From assembly GCA_902779165.1 (NCBI GenBank), contig CACZAN010000029.1, positions 1-64,000 on the forward strand: DNA of 64,000 nt, given 5' to 3'. This document shows, one piece after another, positions 1 to 11,800 of the stretch. Position 1 is the stretch's first letter; the number at the start of each line of letters is the position of its first letter. The position numbers and the translations under genes were made by a program. The notes below the pieces were generated by a model. It searched no databases and had not been told where the DNA came from. It worked only from the letters and a program-made list of their open reading frames with translations. This DNA is from an uncultured Bacteroidales bacterium. Lineage in GTDB: Bacteria; Bacteroidota; Bacteroidia; Bacteroidales; Bacteroidaceae.

Positions 1-173
1 TCAGCACCATCATGAACACCGCCCTTTCCCTTGCCTCGCTACCCACGGATGCAAAGACGGCCGACGATGCGTGGTACACCCTCGACGGTCGCCGTCTCAA
101 CGGCAGGCCGACGCAGCGTGGCGTTTATGTCAACAACCATAAGAAAGTCGTGATAAAGGTGGGTTCTAATTAG
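1..173 (+). CDS. C-terminal end of a secreted protein (partial)
   Basis: An open frame enters from the left edge and stops with TAG at 171-173. The last part reads WYTLDGRRLNGRPTQRGVYV, followed by a short GKK-like basic end. Two genes further right and a flavodoxin gene at 34-35 kb end in the same kind of tail: an aromatic residue, then a Gly-Arg/Val pair, a Pro- and Lys/Arg-rich stretch, a G-(V/I)-Y-(V/I) step, and a final Lys-rich strand. The tail resembles short C-terminal sorting signals of Bacteroidetes. The catalytic or binding part of the protein lies outside the window, so its function cannot be given. Confidence 0.75.
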   Translation, partial: STIMNTALSLASLPTDAKTADDAWYTLDGRRLNGRPTQRGVYVNNHKKVVIKVGSN

Positions 174-408
174 GGTCTGCTAATTTATTTTCGTCTTCAA
201 TAGTTTACTACAGAGCAAAACGGGCACGAGGTATGCCTCATCGTTGAAAATTGGCTCTGTGAGAGTCTTGAATCCGCATATTTCAAAAATGAGACACAGA
301 AGTCCCCTAAGGAACTTCATTACGTTTTTCGCGAAGAAGCAAGCTCCTATCCATGTGTCGGCGGTCTCGTCAAGTTTGGCCCGTATGTCGTTTGCCCGAT
401 AGACTCTC

Positions 409-498
409 TTTGACGCCCCTTGGGTCATCAAAGGAAACATCAGGATGTGTTGACAATAAGATCCGTATCTTCTGCTTGATGACCCAAGGGACGTCAAA
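409..498. repeat. 23-bp inverted repeat with 44-nt loop
   Basis: The arm at 409-431 (tttgacgccccttgggtcat..) is repeated in reverse complement at 476-498 with 22 of 23 bases matching. The spacer is 44 nt. There is no T-run after it, so it is not an obvious terminator. It could be the ends of a very small mobile element or a structured RNA segment. Confidence 0.7.
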
Positions 499-523
499 GA
501 CCACGTCTTATATGATCAGCTTA

Positions 524-662
524 ACCCAAATCGGTCATTAGGATTTCTCACTGCCATACAGCACCGAGAAATCCTAATGACCGATTTGGGATAATTGGCA
601 TTTTCTAATGGCGGTCATTAGAAAAAGGAATGGAATAAATCTCTAATGACCGATTTGGGTTT
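524..662. repeat. Palindromic repeat cluster, core taatgaccgatttggg
   Basis: Positions 525-549 and 566-590 are perfect reverse complements over 25 bp with a 16-nt loop. A hairpin follows at 601-610/616-625, whose loop and right arm again contain ggtcatta. A third copy of the core, taatgaccgatttgggtt, is at 644-662. The 17-mer atcctaatgaccgattt recurs about 21 kb away at 21960-21976, which makes this a dispersed repeat rather than a local hairpin. Confidence 0.8.
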
Positions 663-765
663 ATCTGCTCAGCGAGGGTGATGGGCTGCTTAGTATATTC
701 ATACTGAGTCCACTTGAAAAAGTCCTGTTGACAGCTTTTGCCCTTGCCTCACAAAACATGGTTCT

Positions 766-2397
766 TCATTTCAGTACGATTTTCTTTCCGTCCTTTATGT
801 AGATGCCTTTCGTGGCTGGAGGTGCAGGAAGGCGTACGCCCTGGAGGGTGAACCAATCACATGTGGTATTTACTGATTTACTATTTACGGATTTACCATC
901 TACGATTCCCTCGATTCCTGTGGGCACATTCTCGCCGGAGCTATCTCCTTGCGCGGATGGGTCATCGTCAAATCTCAGCACGAAGGCACGGACCTTGTTC
1001 CCTTCTTCTTCAGGAGAGGCGTCGGGAGTGAGGCTTAAACGGAAGAAAGCCCTGCAGGCACCTACCGTCATCTGTGCGCTGGGATAGTACAGCGTATTGT
1101 CCGCCCCGAGGTAGAGCGTCTGGCGGTCGTCGGCATCGAGGGTGACGGGGCTGTAGGTGCCCGAGAAGGCAATTCCGCTGTCGACGGTCGGCGAGAGCGA
1201 GCTGGAAAGAGTCACACGCTGGAAGACGGGTCCTTGCAGGTCCGTTCCACTATCCCACTTCACGATATAAGGTCGCCCGGCCTCTACGGCCGTCTGCCGG
1301 GTGAAGTTCAGGGTGAGCGTACCTTCCGAGAGAGAAGCTGAAGCCAGACTCATCAAGGTAGCTCCCTCGAGCGGCGTCCCGGAAAGGCTGCTGAGCGCGA
1401 AGGGCAGGCAGAGGGTGTTCCACGAGTGGTCTTCTTTGTAGAGCGTACGGCCCTGCAGCGTGACGTTGCAAAGGCGGCCCTTATGCTGGTCCAGCACGGC
1501 CTGGTTATCGGTGCCGTCCGCGAGAGCGATGTCCGTGGGGACGAAGCAGGTGAGCTGTGGCAGGACGCCGTCCGCGAAGGTCCATACGGAGTAGTCGCCT
1601 TGCGTATTCAGCGTGCCGTCGAGGGCCGTCCCGGTCTGCGTGGAACCAGAACTGGCATAGCTGACGGTGCCACTGCCACCGGCACAGATGCCATTGCTGT
1701 ACGAGACCGGACTGACGGTGCCGCTGGACCAGACGCGGCTGACGGTGCCGTAGTTGACGCCCACGATGCCGCCAAGGTAGCGTACGTAGTCGTCCTTTTC
1801 GTTGCCGTAGATAGTACCCTTGTTAAAGCAGTCCTGGATGGTCGCCGCGGTCTCTCCCCCGCCGACATTGCCGCAGGCTCCGGCGATGCCTCCTGCGGCA
1901 GCCATATTCCACGGGGCAACGACCATCGCCTTGTTGGCACACTGCCGGATCGTTCCCCGGTTCAACCCCACGATGCCGCCGATGTAGCAGTTCGCGTCTT
2001 CGCCGATCTTGTCGTTGAGGTAGATGTTACCGCTCTGCACTCCTACGTGCATCACCGTAGCCTCGGAGCCGATGCAGCCGAAGAGTCCGGCGACGTTACC
2101 GGTCTGACTGCCGGAGATGTCCACCCTCAGGTTGCTGAGCCAATGGCCCTGACCGTCGAAGGTGCCGCAAAAGGGATGACTCATGGTGCCGATGGGCGTC
2201 CAGTACGTGGAGGGGTCCTCTGCCACTCCGCCCAGGTCGATGTCTGCTGCCAGTCTCACCGTCGTGCCGGCATGGCTGTTGCCAGCATTCACCTCGGCCG
2301 CCAGCGAGCGGAGCTGCGCGGCCGTGGTAATCACCACGTCGTCTGCCACAGCCATGAGCGGCAGCAGGCTTATCAGTCCCAGAAATATTCTTTTCAT
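766..2397 (-). CDS. Secreted GLUG-repeat protein with C-terminal tail
   Basis: The 543-residue product starts with a signal peptide (MKRIFLGLISLLPLMAVADD). Residues roughly 85-250 carry GLUG-like repeats, recognisable as GGIVGLNRGTI, GGIVGVNYGTV and similar glycine-rich turns followed by cysteine or asparagine strands. Such repeats form beta-helix-like surfaces in extracellular proteins. The end reads WFTLQGVRLPAPPATKGIYI followed by KDGKK, the same kind of tail as on the neighbouring giant protein. The gene is last in a minus-strand series of three exported proteins, 17 bp after the lipoprotein gene. A surface or adhesin-like role is inferred; no catalytic motif is visible. Confidence 0.8.
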   Translation of the reverse strand: MKRIFLGLISLLPLMAVADDVVITTAAQLRSLAAEVNAGNSHAGTTVRLAADIDLGGVAEDPSTYWTPIGTMSHPFCGTFDGQGHWLSNLRVDISGSQTGNVAGLFGCIGSEATVMHVGVQSGNIYLNDKIGEDANCYIGGIVGLNRGTIRQCANKAMVVAPWNMAAAGGIAGACGNVGGGETAATIQDCFNKGTIYGNEKDDYVRYLGGIVGVNYGTVSRVWSSGTVSPVSYSNGICAGGSGTVSYASSGSTQTGTALDGTLNTQGDYSVWTFADGVLPQLTCFVPTDIALADGTDNQAVLDQHKGRLCNVTLQGRTLYKEDHSWNTLCLPFALSSLSGTPLEGATLMSLASASLSEGTLTLNFTRQTAVEAGRPYIVKWDSGTDLQGPVFQRVTLSSSLSPTVDSGIAFSGTYSPVTLDADDRQTLYLGADNTLYYPSAQMTVGACRAFFRLSLTPDASPEEEGNKVRAFVLRFDDDPSAQGDSSGENVPTGIEGIVDGKSVNSKSVNTTCDWFTLQGVRLPAPPATKGIYIKDGKKIVLK

Positions 2398-2414
2398 TTT
2401 CTATGGATAAAACG

Positions 2415-2882
2415 TTAATAATTGAAAGTCACGACGTATGGTCGTCCGTCCTCATCGGATGTCGGCGATATGCCGGGCGAGAAGGGCATCCAGTCGGTCA
2501 GCGTGAAGGTGCGCTTCAGTCGCGCGCTGTAGTAGCTTAGACTTACGGGTCCGCTGTTGCTGTTTCCGGCGATGACGAGCGGGAAGTACACCACCCCGGC
2601 TGTTCGCTGCAGGGCGGTCAGCGCGCGCAGTTCTCCTCCGATGGTGGCGCACATCAGGTCGTCGTCGGATGCTGTGGCCAGCAGCTCTTCCTGCAAGGTC
2701 ACCTGCACGGCCATCGTGGCCTCGAAGTTCTCATAGAGGTTCGCGGGCAGTTGCCATGCGGGTCTGGGCTCATTGCCCTGTGCCAGTCCGGAGGTGACGT
2801 CTTCATTGTCGCTGGCGCAGGCGGCCAGGAGCAGCGTGGCCACCATGGCCACGCCTGCTGTTATTCTCAATGTCTTTTTCAT
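2415..2882 (-). CDS. Small predicted lipoprotein of unknown function
   Basis: The 155-residue product has a lipoprotein signal peptide with a clear lipobox (LLLAAC, Cys at about residue 21) followed by an acidic SDNEDVTSG stretch. The mature part, about 130 residues, has no motif I recognise and is probably a small beta-rich domain. It starts 7 bp after the giant surface-protein gene and is followed at 17 bp by the GLUG-repeat gene, so the three are probably co-transcribed. It may anchor or assist the large protein at the outer membrane, which is inference from context only. Confidence 0.75.
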   Translation of the reverse strand: MKKTLRITAGVAMVATLLLAACASDNEDVTSGLAQGNEPRPAWQLPANLYENFEATMAVQVTLQEELLATASDDDLMCATIGGELRALTALQRTAGVVYFPLVIAGNSNSGPVSLSYYSARLKRTFTLTDWMPFSPGISPTSDEDGRPYVVTFNY

Positions 2883-2889
2883 TTGACCT

Positions 2890-5800
2890 TTATTTTATCG
2901 TCTCTTTTTTCCCGTTGTGGATGTAGACGCCCCTGCGGGTGGGTTTGCCCTGCAGCTTGCGTCCGCTGATGTCGTACCATCCGCTTCCGGCGAGTCCTTC
3001 TGCCCGTTCGAAGCTGATGACGGTGGGTTCTTCGAGCGTGCCCATCACGCCGTCGGCTTGGTAAGGAATCTTCAGGGTCGCGGCAGCAATGATTTCTTCG
3101 TCCTGCTCGATGTAGAATCCTACGCTACCGTCCTGTGTGTCGGCTACGGTGAGGAAGAAGAGTCCGTCGGCATCGGGCTGCGCCACGCCGCAGGTCTGTC
3201 CGGAGCGGTCGTAGGCTACCAGTCGGCAGCCCTCTGGCAGTTCCACTCCTTCGGTGCATGCGATGACGTTCATGGAGCCTCCCGAGGTGTTGCGGAAGAG
3301 CGGTGCCTGATGCACTTGCTGTTTCACCTGGTTGTACCTCGACCCGCTGATGTAGAAGGGATATCCGAAGGAGCATTCCGTGTCGGCATTGCGTTTGAGC
3401 ATATAGCCTTCGCCGTTGTGCAGGAACGCCAGTGTTCCCTTCCAGGTGCGGTTGCCCTGTGCGTCGATATTCAAGACGGCAAACTCGCTCTGCGACTTGA
3501 TGATATCGCCGTCGGAAGCGGCATCCGTGTAGTCGGCCAGTGCCGTGGCCACGGGCAGGTTTGCCATGGCGAGGTATCCGATGCGGTTCCATCCCTTGTG
3601 GAGGCGGATGTTCTCGTAGCTTCTGTTCTCTCCTGCGATGTACACGTTCTTGTCGTTCTTGACGAAGAATCGGTACATGCGTGTAGGATCGAACTCCACG
3701 GTCTTGTCTCCGTTGTCCCAGTAGTATCGTTCTGCGTGGGTGTCGGGGTCATAGACGGCTTTGTAGGTGATGAGGTGTGCCATTCCGTCGGCCGTCATGA
3801 GTTCCACGGCCTCGCCCACTTCCCATGAGCCGATGCTGTTGAGCAGTTCGCTGACGGTGGCCTGTTGGGGCTGCACGTAGGTGGATGCCCAGTTCCATCC
3901 CTTGTGGAGGCTGACGCTCTGCACCTCTCCTCCTGCGGCGTACAGGGTGATGGGGTTGGTAGCTGTGCCGAGGATGGTGTCGGCCTGGAAGCGGATGGTG
4001 TCGGCGACGAGTCCGTCGGCCGTCTGGTGGCGTGGCATCTTGGTCAGGATGCGTCCGGTGGAGGCATCGAAGAACTCGAATGCGAGCGGTGTGCCGCTGG
4101 TGGCGGCGTCTCCGTAGATGGTCAGGTAAACGAGTCCGTCGTTCTCCGTGGCGCCCTGCTGCACGTGTGCCGTTCCGAGGATGCGGTGTCCGCTGCCCAC
4201 GGCAGCCAGGATATCCTCGGTGTCGTGTGCCACCTCGCCGTTATGCATGACGCGTGCCACCATGTGCATGGTGATATTGCCGGCCTTGAGGCGGTCGTCA
4301 ACGGCCCATTCCGGTGCATCGCCGCGGACGTGTATGTTCAGCGGCAGCGGTTCCGTGATGCCGTTTTCGCCGACGATGTAGATGACTTCCTCGAAGTCGC
4401 CTATATTAATATAAGGTGAGATGGTCAGCGTCAGGGGCTGCTCATCGAGGGGTGCCAGACGGCCTGTGGTCTGCGAGGCGGTGATCCACAGCGGCAGTCC
4501 CTCGATGGTGAAGTCGCGAGCCTTGCCGCTGAGGTTCTGGATGGCGAGGTCGATGGTCGTCTGCTCGCCGTAGCGTACATCCACCTCCTTGCGTTTGGCG
4601 TTCCAGCGGATGGGGTTCTGATAGACATAGAGGTCCATGGTCACGGGCGATGCCATGAGGTTGCCCTGCAGGTCCGCCACTTCCTTGACGGTAATATAGA
4701 CGTTTGTCTTCTCGATCTGATAATCGGGAACGTCGAGGCTGATGAGGAGGCCTATGCCGTCGGCGACGTAGCTGTACTTGATATTCTCGAGCGCTCCGCT
4801 GCCGGCCATGGGTGCATAGCTCTGGCGGTCGGCCAGTCGCGCGGCGATGTCCTGCGCGAAGAGCGTGTCGCGTCGTGCCTCGACGACCTCTCCGTGGTTG
4901 TCCTTATAGCGTTTGATGCTCACGGCCGAGGGCATGAGTCGCTGCGAGTTGTCCATCTGCTTCTCGGTGTTGCTGAACGGCAGGTAGGCCATGAGTCCCA
5001 TCTCGCGTCCGGAGGGTGTCTGGTTGGACATGAGGCGGACGATGTTTTCGGGCAGTGCCATCTCGAAGATGGCCACCTCGTCGATGTTACCCTTCATGCA
5101 GTTGCTGAAGGTTGCGTTCGCGGTGTTGACCGTTGCTCCGATGCAGAGTCCGTTGCCGGCAATACCTCCGAGGGTATCCACGGGGAAGCTCTGTTCGAGT
5201 TTCTGGTCCACATAGAGGTTGCCGACGTTGCGCGAGCGGTTGACGGTGACGGCGATGTGGTGCCATGCGCCGTCGTTGTACAGTCCGCGGGCATCGACCT
5301 GCTGTCCTCCGGAGCGGAAGAAGAGCGTTCCGTCCTGGAATCCGATGTTAAAGTGGTCTTTGCCGCCGGCCTCGTCGCGTGCCTCGCCGTTGCCCAAAAG
5401 GGTGGCGTCCTTGTCTGCGCTGCGGAACCAGAACATGAGGCTGTAGTCCTCGTAGTCCTGCCTGTTGAAGGGCTGTGGATTCAGGCTCACGCCTTCGGTG
5501 CCGTCCAGCTTCAGGCTGATGCCTTCGGGCACGTGCCAGGAGGTGTTCGAGAGGTAGAGGTCGGCACTGCCCAGACCCTTGTCGTAGGCATAGTCTCCGC
5601 GTCCCTCGTCCATCGGGTAGTTGTCCAGCAGTCCCAGTTCGTTGCCCGTCAGCCGGTGGCCGCTGTACTGGGTCATCTGTGCTGTCGTGAGGGCTTTGTT
5701 CCAGAGTCGCACCTCAGCCATCTCGCCTTCGTAGTCCTCGCCGAAGCACAAGGGGGCTGAGCCGTTGTACATCCCTTGGAAGGTGGCTTCTCCGACGGCC

Positions 5801-8800
5801 TTGTTCCCGGCATAGAAGGTCACGGCCGTGGTGTTCTGTTCGGCATCGACATCGAAGACGTAGCCCACGTGGGTCATGTCAGCAAAGCTGACGGTCTGTG
5901 AGCTCTGCATGGTGATGCCGCTGACGTCGGCCGTGAGGTGTCCGTCGGCACTGAAGCCCAGGTTGATGTACTCCTCTTCGCTGACGCGGTGGGAGAACAC
6001 GCTCATGGCCTTTCCGTTGAGGCGGGGGCGCAGCATGAGTTCGAGGGAGAAGTCCTTGGCCGAGAGGTTGCGGTTGGCCATCGAGATCACGTAGCTTTCC
6101 TCGCCGAACTGCAGGGCAGTGGCCAGCGAGAGGCTGCTCTGATTCGTCAGTCCCAGCACCTCGAAGTTGTTGATGGGCGAGAGGTAGTTGTACGCTATCT
6201 GCTCGGAGAATCCCAGTCGGATGTCGTCGTCGGGTCCGAGGATGCCGTTGGTGGGCTCCGGCGTCCCGAAGAGCTGCGGGCGCCGTGTGTCCTTGATGCC
6301 GCTGATGATGTTCGACGGGCGTGTGAGGTAGCCTCCGGCATGGCGGCAGTAGCAGACGGCCCGCAGGTCATAGTGTTGTTCGATGGGGTCGTTCTCGCCG
6401 TAGAAGTTGACGTCGATGAAGCCGTCGTTCTTCATGAGTTGTTTTTCTCCGGATGCCAGTTCCATGAGGGCGCGTCCCTCATCGGTGTTGGCATAGTAGG
6501 AGCAGACGTTGACCCAGTCGCGGTCGCCCTGCGTAGAGAGTTTGTACTGCAGTTCGATGTGGTCGAAGTTGCGGAAGTTCACGTCGAAGCCGTCGATGTG
6601 CACGGGCAGGTAGTAGAGGTTTCTCTCGCCATCGAAGGCCGATTCGGTGTTGACCACCCACTTGTCGCCAGGTGCCGAGATGTTCACGGGTCCTGCTGCC
6701 GGCACGAAGTGCGCCGAGAGGTTCACGGTCTCGATGTGCTTCACGTCGTCGTTGTCCATGATTGAGATGCCCAGGTCCTCGTAGTCGTAGTCCGCTGCGG
6801 CATAGACCTCCACCTGCTTCTCGTATACCACGCCGGGTTCCAACCACACGTCGCGTCCGCTGCCCGTGAGGGGTGCGCCGTCGATCAGGATCCTGGCGCC
6901 CTTGGCGTTCATGCCGTCCTCGGAGTAGAGGTTCATGGTGGGTGTGATGCGTGCGGGCATCTCGCTCTCGTTGGTGTAGTAGATGGTGAAGCGCGCCGGC
7001 TCGCCGTAGGGCACGTTGCTCACCGTGGGTTCCTTGGCCCAGATGCGCAGCTTGTTGATCTGCATGGTGGCTTGGTCCAGGATGGTTCCGGTGTTGTAGA
7101 ACAGGGTGCGCCGCTCCTCCTCCCAGGGCGATGCCGTGGCGCCGCCCATGGTGCGGTAGACGAAGTTGCAGTAGCGCGGCACGCTGGTCAGTCCGTTCTG
7201 GATGAAGTTGGAGGCATTGCTGCCCTGCACGCCGTTGTAGATATCCTTGAGGTTATCCTCCACGTGCTTGTAGAAGACGTTGAACCGGCCTGCCTTCGCC
7301 AGCGCGGAGATGCTGTCCTTCGAGATCTCGCTGGTCTTGTAGACGCCCACCATGAGGTTGGAGTTGCGGCTGCACGCGAGGGTGAAGCCCAGCTGCTTGG
7401 TGAAGGTCGTGTCCGTGCCGTTCTTGTAGTTGAAGTCAACGCCTACCTGCGGCGCGATTTCGAGCGTGTAGAGAGTGCCGCCAGCCTGGAAATCCACCGA
7501 GATGACTCTTTCTTCATCATCATCATCCATCTCCGCCTGCTTAGTCACACGGCCCTGGTCTGTCTGCTTCGTGCCACTGAAGTCACCGCTGACGTCCAGC
7601 CCCGGAATCTTCCAGTAGCGTCCCAGGCCCTTGGTGGTGGTGAAGGTCTCGCTGTAGGCCACTTCTGCCCGTCCGTCCACGTCGTACACTTGCATCAGTT
7701 CGCGAGCCTCCAGTTTCTCTTTCTCGTTGGCCGCAATGAATCCGGCCCACGTCTGTATCTGGTTGTTGAGCGCACTGATGGAGTCGTTCCACGTGTCGGT
7801 GATGCCCTGGGGTGTATAGCGGCGGTAGTAGCCGTCTCGGGCGAAGTCGGCGCTGCCGGGGGCCACCGTGCTGACATAGACGGGCACCTTCTGCGCATCG
7901 GCCGTCGCCTGCGCCATGGCCGCCGTGGTGGTGCTGTCCAGCAGCAGGGCGTTGCGTGTGCGAACCAGGCTGGGGATGAGTTCGCTGAGGAGGTACTCCT
8001 GGGAGTGCACAAAGGTGGAGTTCACCTTAGACGACACAGACATCACCTCGTCGCGGACCAGATAGACCGAGTCCTTGCGGGCGGCATCCCAGCCGCGCGC
8101 CAGCACCTTGGCCGTACCGCTGACGCGCAGGGGGTGGCCCTCCACGTAGATGGTACCTCCCATGCCCGGCATCAGACGCTGCATGGCGGCACTGCTCACC
8201 ATGCGCACGGCAATGGCGTCCTCCACGACCACGTTGTCCACCACGCCGATGTAAACGTCGCTGTTCATGCCCACGTCCTTCGCGTTGCTGCTGGTGGAGA
8301 TCTTCTCGGTGGTCTCGAGCTCGTACTCGTAGCTCCAGTCCTGATAGTATTTCGACGAGATGTCGAACGAGAGCTTGCCGGTGTTGGACGTGGAGTTCAG
8401 GGTGCCGGCCGTCGTTCCCGAACCCACGCCGGCCCAGGAACCGGTGAAGAAGTCGGAACCCGAGCCCTTGCCGAGGTCGATCTTCACGCCCGCCATCGCG
8501 CTGAAGTCGGCCGTGTAGCTGTAGCTCATCTTCGACCCCTTCTCGATGTATGCGGAGGAAGCGGCTCCGGGCGGGTCGCGGAGGATGTCGAAGAGGTGTA
8601 TGTTCGTCCCGGCCAGGATGCGGCGGCCCTGCGGCTTGGGCAGGGCGGCCATGATGTATCCGCGGAGGGGCTGTATGTCGTAGAACGAGCCGTCGTACTC
8701 CAGCGTGAACTGCAGGGTGCGCAGTGCCATGTCGCCCTGAAGCAGGAAGGTGGTGTTCTGCGGCGTGAACACATAGGTGCCCTGCCCCACGCTGTCCAGT

Positions 8801-11800
8801 TCAATGACCTCTGTCTCATCGGTCCCCGCCAGTCCGTTGGCGGCGCGTACCACGCCGCCGTCGAGCTGCACGATGTCCGGCTGCGACAGGCGGTCGTTGT
8901 TGTAGTAGTATTCCTCGCGCGCCGAGAGCACCATGGGCACCGAAGCGCCGGCCATGAAGACCGGGTAGCCCAGGGAGTAGCGGCCGTCACGCCACAAAGA
9001 GATGGTGTCGCGTGCGCCGGAGTTGTCGCGAGAGATGTACTGGCGGATGCCGTAGAAGCGGTCCTGCGAGCCCTGGAACTGCCAGATGTCCAGCGTGGGC
9101 TGCGCGTGGTAGATGCGTGAGTAGGCGGCCGTCTCGCCCTCGGTGTAGCGGCTGAGGTCCAGGGTCTCGCTGAAGGTGCCGGACTGGAACAGTGTGGGAT
9201 AGTTCTTGCCGTAGATTTCCGTCACCTTGTACTTCACCGGGCAGAGGGGCAGCTGGTATTCGCCCGTCTTCGGGTCGGGATGGATGACGATGCGATGGCG
9301 ATAGGCCTCCACGCGTGTGGTGTCCGTCTGTCCGTGGGTCACCTCGAAGACGCGGCTGGTGACGGTGGCGTCGAGCTGGTCGCGCACAATCCACGAGGTG
9401 TTGTCGCCCTCCAGCTGCATGACGATGGTCACGCTGTCGCACAGGTTGTTGCGGGAGAGGCTCTCGCCCAGGGGCTTCAGGCCCTCCACGTTGCCGCCGA
9501 CGACGCGTCCCTGCAGCGTCACCTTGGTCTGGTCCCAGAGATAGATGTCGGAGATGTCCTTCTGCCAGTCGTGGTCCGGGCTCTGCTTGTCCAGGTCGAT
9601 GTAGAAGCCGCCGTCCTTGAAGACGTGGCCCTCCTTCACCACCTGCAGGGTGTGCGGCCCGGCTGGAATATTGACCAGGAAGGCGCCCTGGTTGTCGGTG
9701 GTGACGGCCTTGCCGGAGGCGTCGATGACGGGCTCGCCGTCGCGCAGGAATTGTACGCCGCTGACGGGGATGGACGTGCCCTCGTAGAGCACGTAGCCCG
9801 CGAAGTTATAATAGGTCTGTTCGTAGAAGTTGATGTTCGTCTGCAGGTTCGACAGCTCGTCGAAGGTCACGCTCTGCACAGTGCCCAAGCCCTCGGCGGT
9901 GAGGTCGTAGGTGCCCTGGCCCTGATAGCGCAGTCCTCCGATTTCGAAGTAGCCCGTGCTGTCGGTGACGCAGGTGCCCACGTTGCCCTGCTGGCGGTTC
10001 TTGGGCGTGGCGGTGACGGTGACGCCCGGCAAGCCAATGCCGTTGGCCAGCCGCACATAGCCTCGGACCATGCCCGTGGGGTCGCAGCAACCTTCCGTCG
10101 AGATGCGCGTGACGTTCTCGCCCTCGCACTTGGTCACGCCTTCGATGGTATAGACATAGACGTGCTGGGGCTGCACGGTTCGGTCGATGTAGGCCTCCTG
10201 TGTGTACTCGGTCTCCAGGGTCTTCACCTCTTCGGGATGGAGCTTGTCGTAGCGTGTGATGCGGTAATAGTCCACCGTTCCTCCGTCGGTCTCCCACGCC
10301 AGCGAGACGCTGTTCTGCAGGGTGTCTGCCTTGATGGCGGTCAGGCGGGCATTGTTGTCGAACTTATAGATTTTCAGGTCGCCCTGGTCGGTCTTGGTGA
10401 CCGCCACGTCCTGCTTGATAGCGGGTTCGAGCCTGCTCTCGCTTTGCAGGACGCTGAAGCGGAATTCGTGGTCCAGACACGCGGTGGCGAGTTCCATGTG
10501 CAGCTTTCCGCTCTCGCGCTCCTCCTTGGTCAGCACGTGGCTATCGGTATAGACCGTCTGGGATTGCTTGTCCTTCTTGTCGGTGTGCAGGACCAGCTTG
10601 GCGCGGTCGTCCCAGATGAAGGTGGCGTGGAGGGGTTCTGCGGAGATGTCCGCCTGGGGCACCACGCTGCTGCCCTGCACAGTCCACTGATCGCCCAGAA
10701 GGGCCTGGAGCTGCTGGGGCGTAGCCTCTGACAGTGGAGTCCCAGCCCTAAAGGAAAATTTGGGCACGGCCTTACCGTCCACGAGATGCCACGATGTTCT
10801 AAAGCCCGGCTTTTGGAGGAGGGCCTGCTGGTCGGTGAAATTATTATTTCCCGATCTTACCTCGCCCCAGTTATGAGCCGTATAAGTATCCCAGTCCTCA
10901 CACCAGGGAGTGCCGTCGGAGCGGTAATTGATGGCCGTATGGTTCAGGCCGGAGTAGTTGCCGTTCTCGTAGAGACCATCCTGCCAGTCCCATCTTCCGA
11001 TGCCCCAGCCGACGAAGGCACCTCCGTACCTCTCGCCCGAACCGCTGGTGGATTTCAGCGTACCGTCGAACAAGCATTCATACATGCTCACACCGGGTGT
11101 GGGGTTGTACTGGTTTCCTTCTTTTGTAGCATCAAATCCTATGAAGCCACCCACATGGTTCCCGCTGGTCGTGATCTCGGCCGACACTCGGACATTCCTA
11201 CAATAATAGTCGGCGCAATTGCCGTTTGTAGAGAGCACCGAGGTTCCGAAAATTCCTGCGGTGTAGTCACCGCCCTTGATTGTGCCGGTCACATGCAAAT
11301 CGTAGGCACTGGTACTCAGTGTTACATAGCGGAAAGGAGCTGTGTATTTGTTCGAGCCGCCATCAATCTTCAGGTTCAGGGTGTGGCCGTTGCCGTAGAA
11401 TGAACCCGCATACGGTTTGCTTTCCGTGCCGATACAGGACTCGACGGTGATGTCGGCATACAATACGGCATCGAAATACTTGGTGCCGGCGGGACCATCA
11501 TAATTCTCCACGATTTGTCGGAGCAGCTCCCAATCTTGGCTGCTGCGGATGACATAATTGCGTTCAGTGTCTATCTCCAGGCCCTTTTCCCCATAGTTGG
11601 TGGTGTAACAGCAGTGGAATGGGTTTATCTTGCTTGGGGTGTTTGTCCGGACCCACGTCATGCAGCCGTCGATTCCTGTTTTGATGTAGGTGGGCGCGAA
11701 CATACAGTTCATGACGTTCACGGCGTTATAACCGCTCGCCCAGCCCACGAAGCCTCCGTTTTTCTTGTTGTTGGGGCCATCGAAACCGCCGTCGAAGAGG

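Larger units (their letters stand above)
174..765. other. Gene-poor, palindrome-rich intergenic region
   Basis: No convincing gene is seen. A 105-codon frame on the minus strand (180-497) and a 62-codon frame on the plus strand both run through the same inverted repeat and resemble no family I know. The region holds a long inverted repeat (409-498), a 25-bp perfect palindrome (525-590), a hairpin (601-625) and a further copy of the palindrome arm (644-662). Confidence 0.6.

Noticed and set aside
180-497. 105-codon minus-strand frame near the left edge
   Set aside because: It runs through both arms of an inverted repeat, has no recognisable domain and no promoter box. I describe the region as repeat-bearing intergenic DNA instead.
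7072-9120. 682-codon plus-strand frame inside the giant surface-protein gene, with others such as 11515-13089 and 9280-10731
   Set aside because: These are shadows of one continuous minus-strand gene. Their products are rich in Val, His, Arg and Gly and lack any domain.
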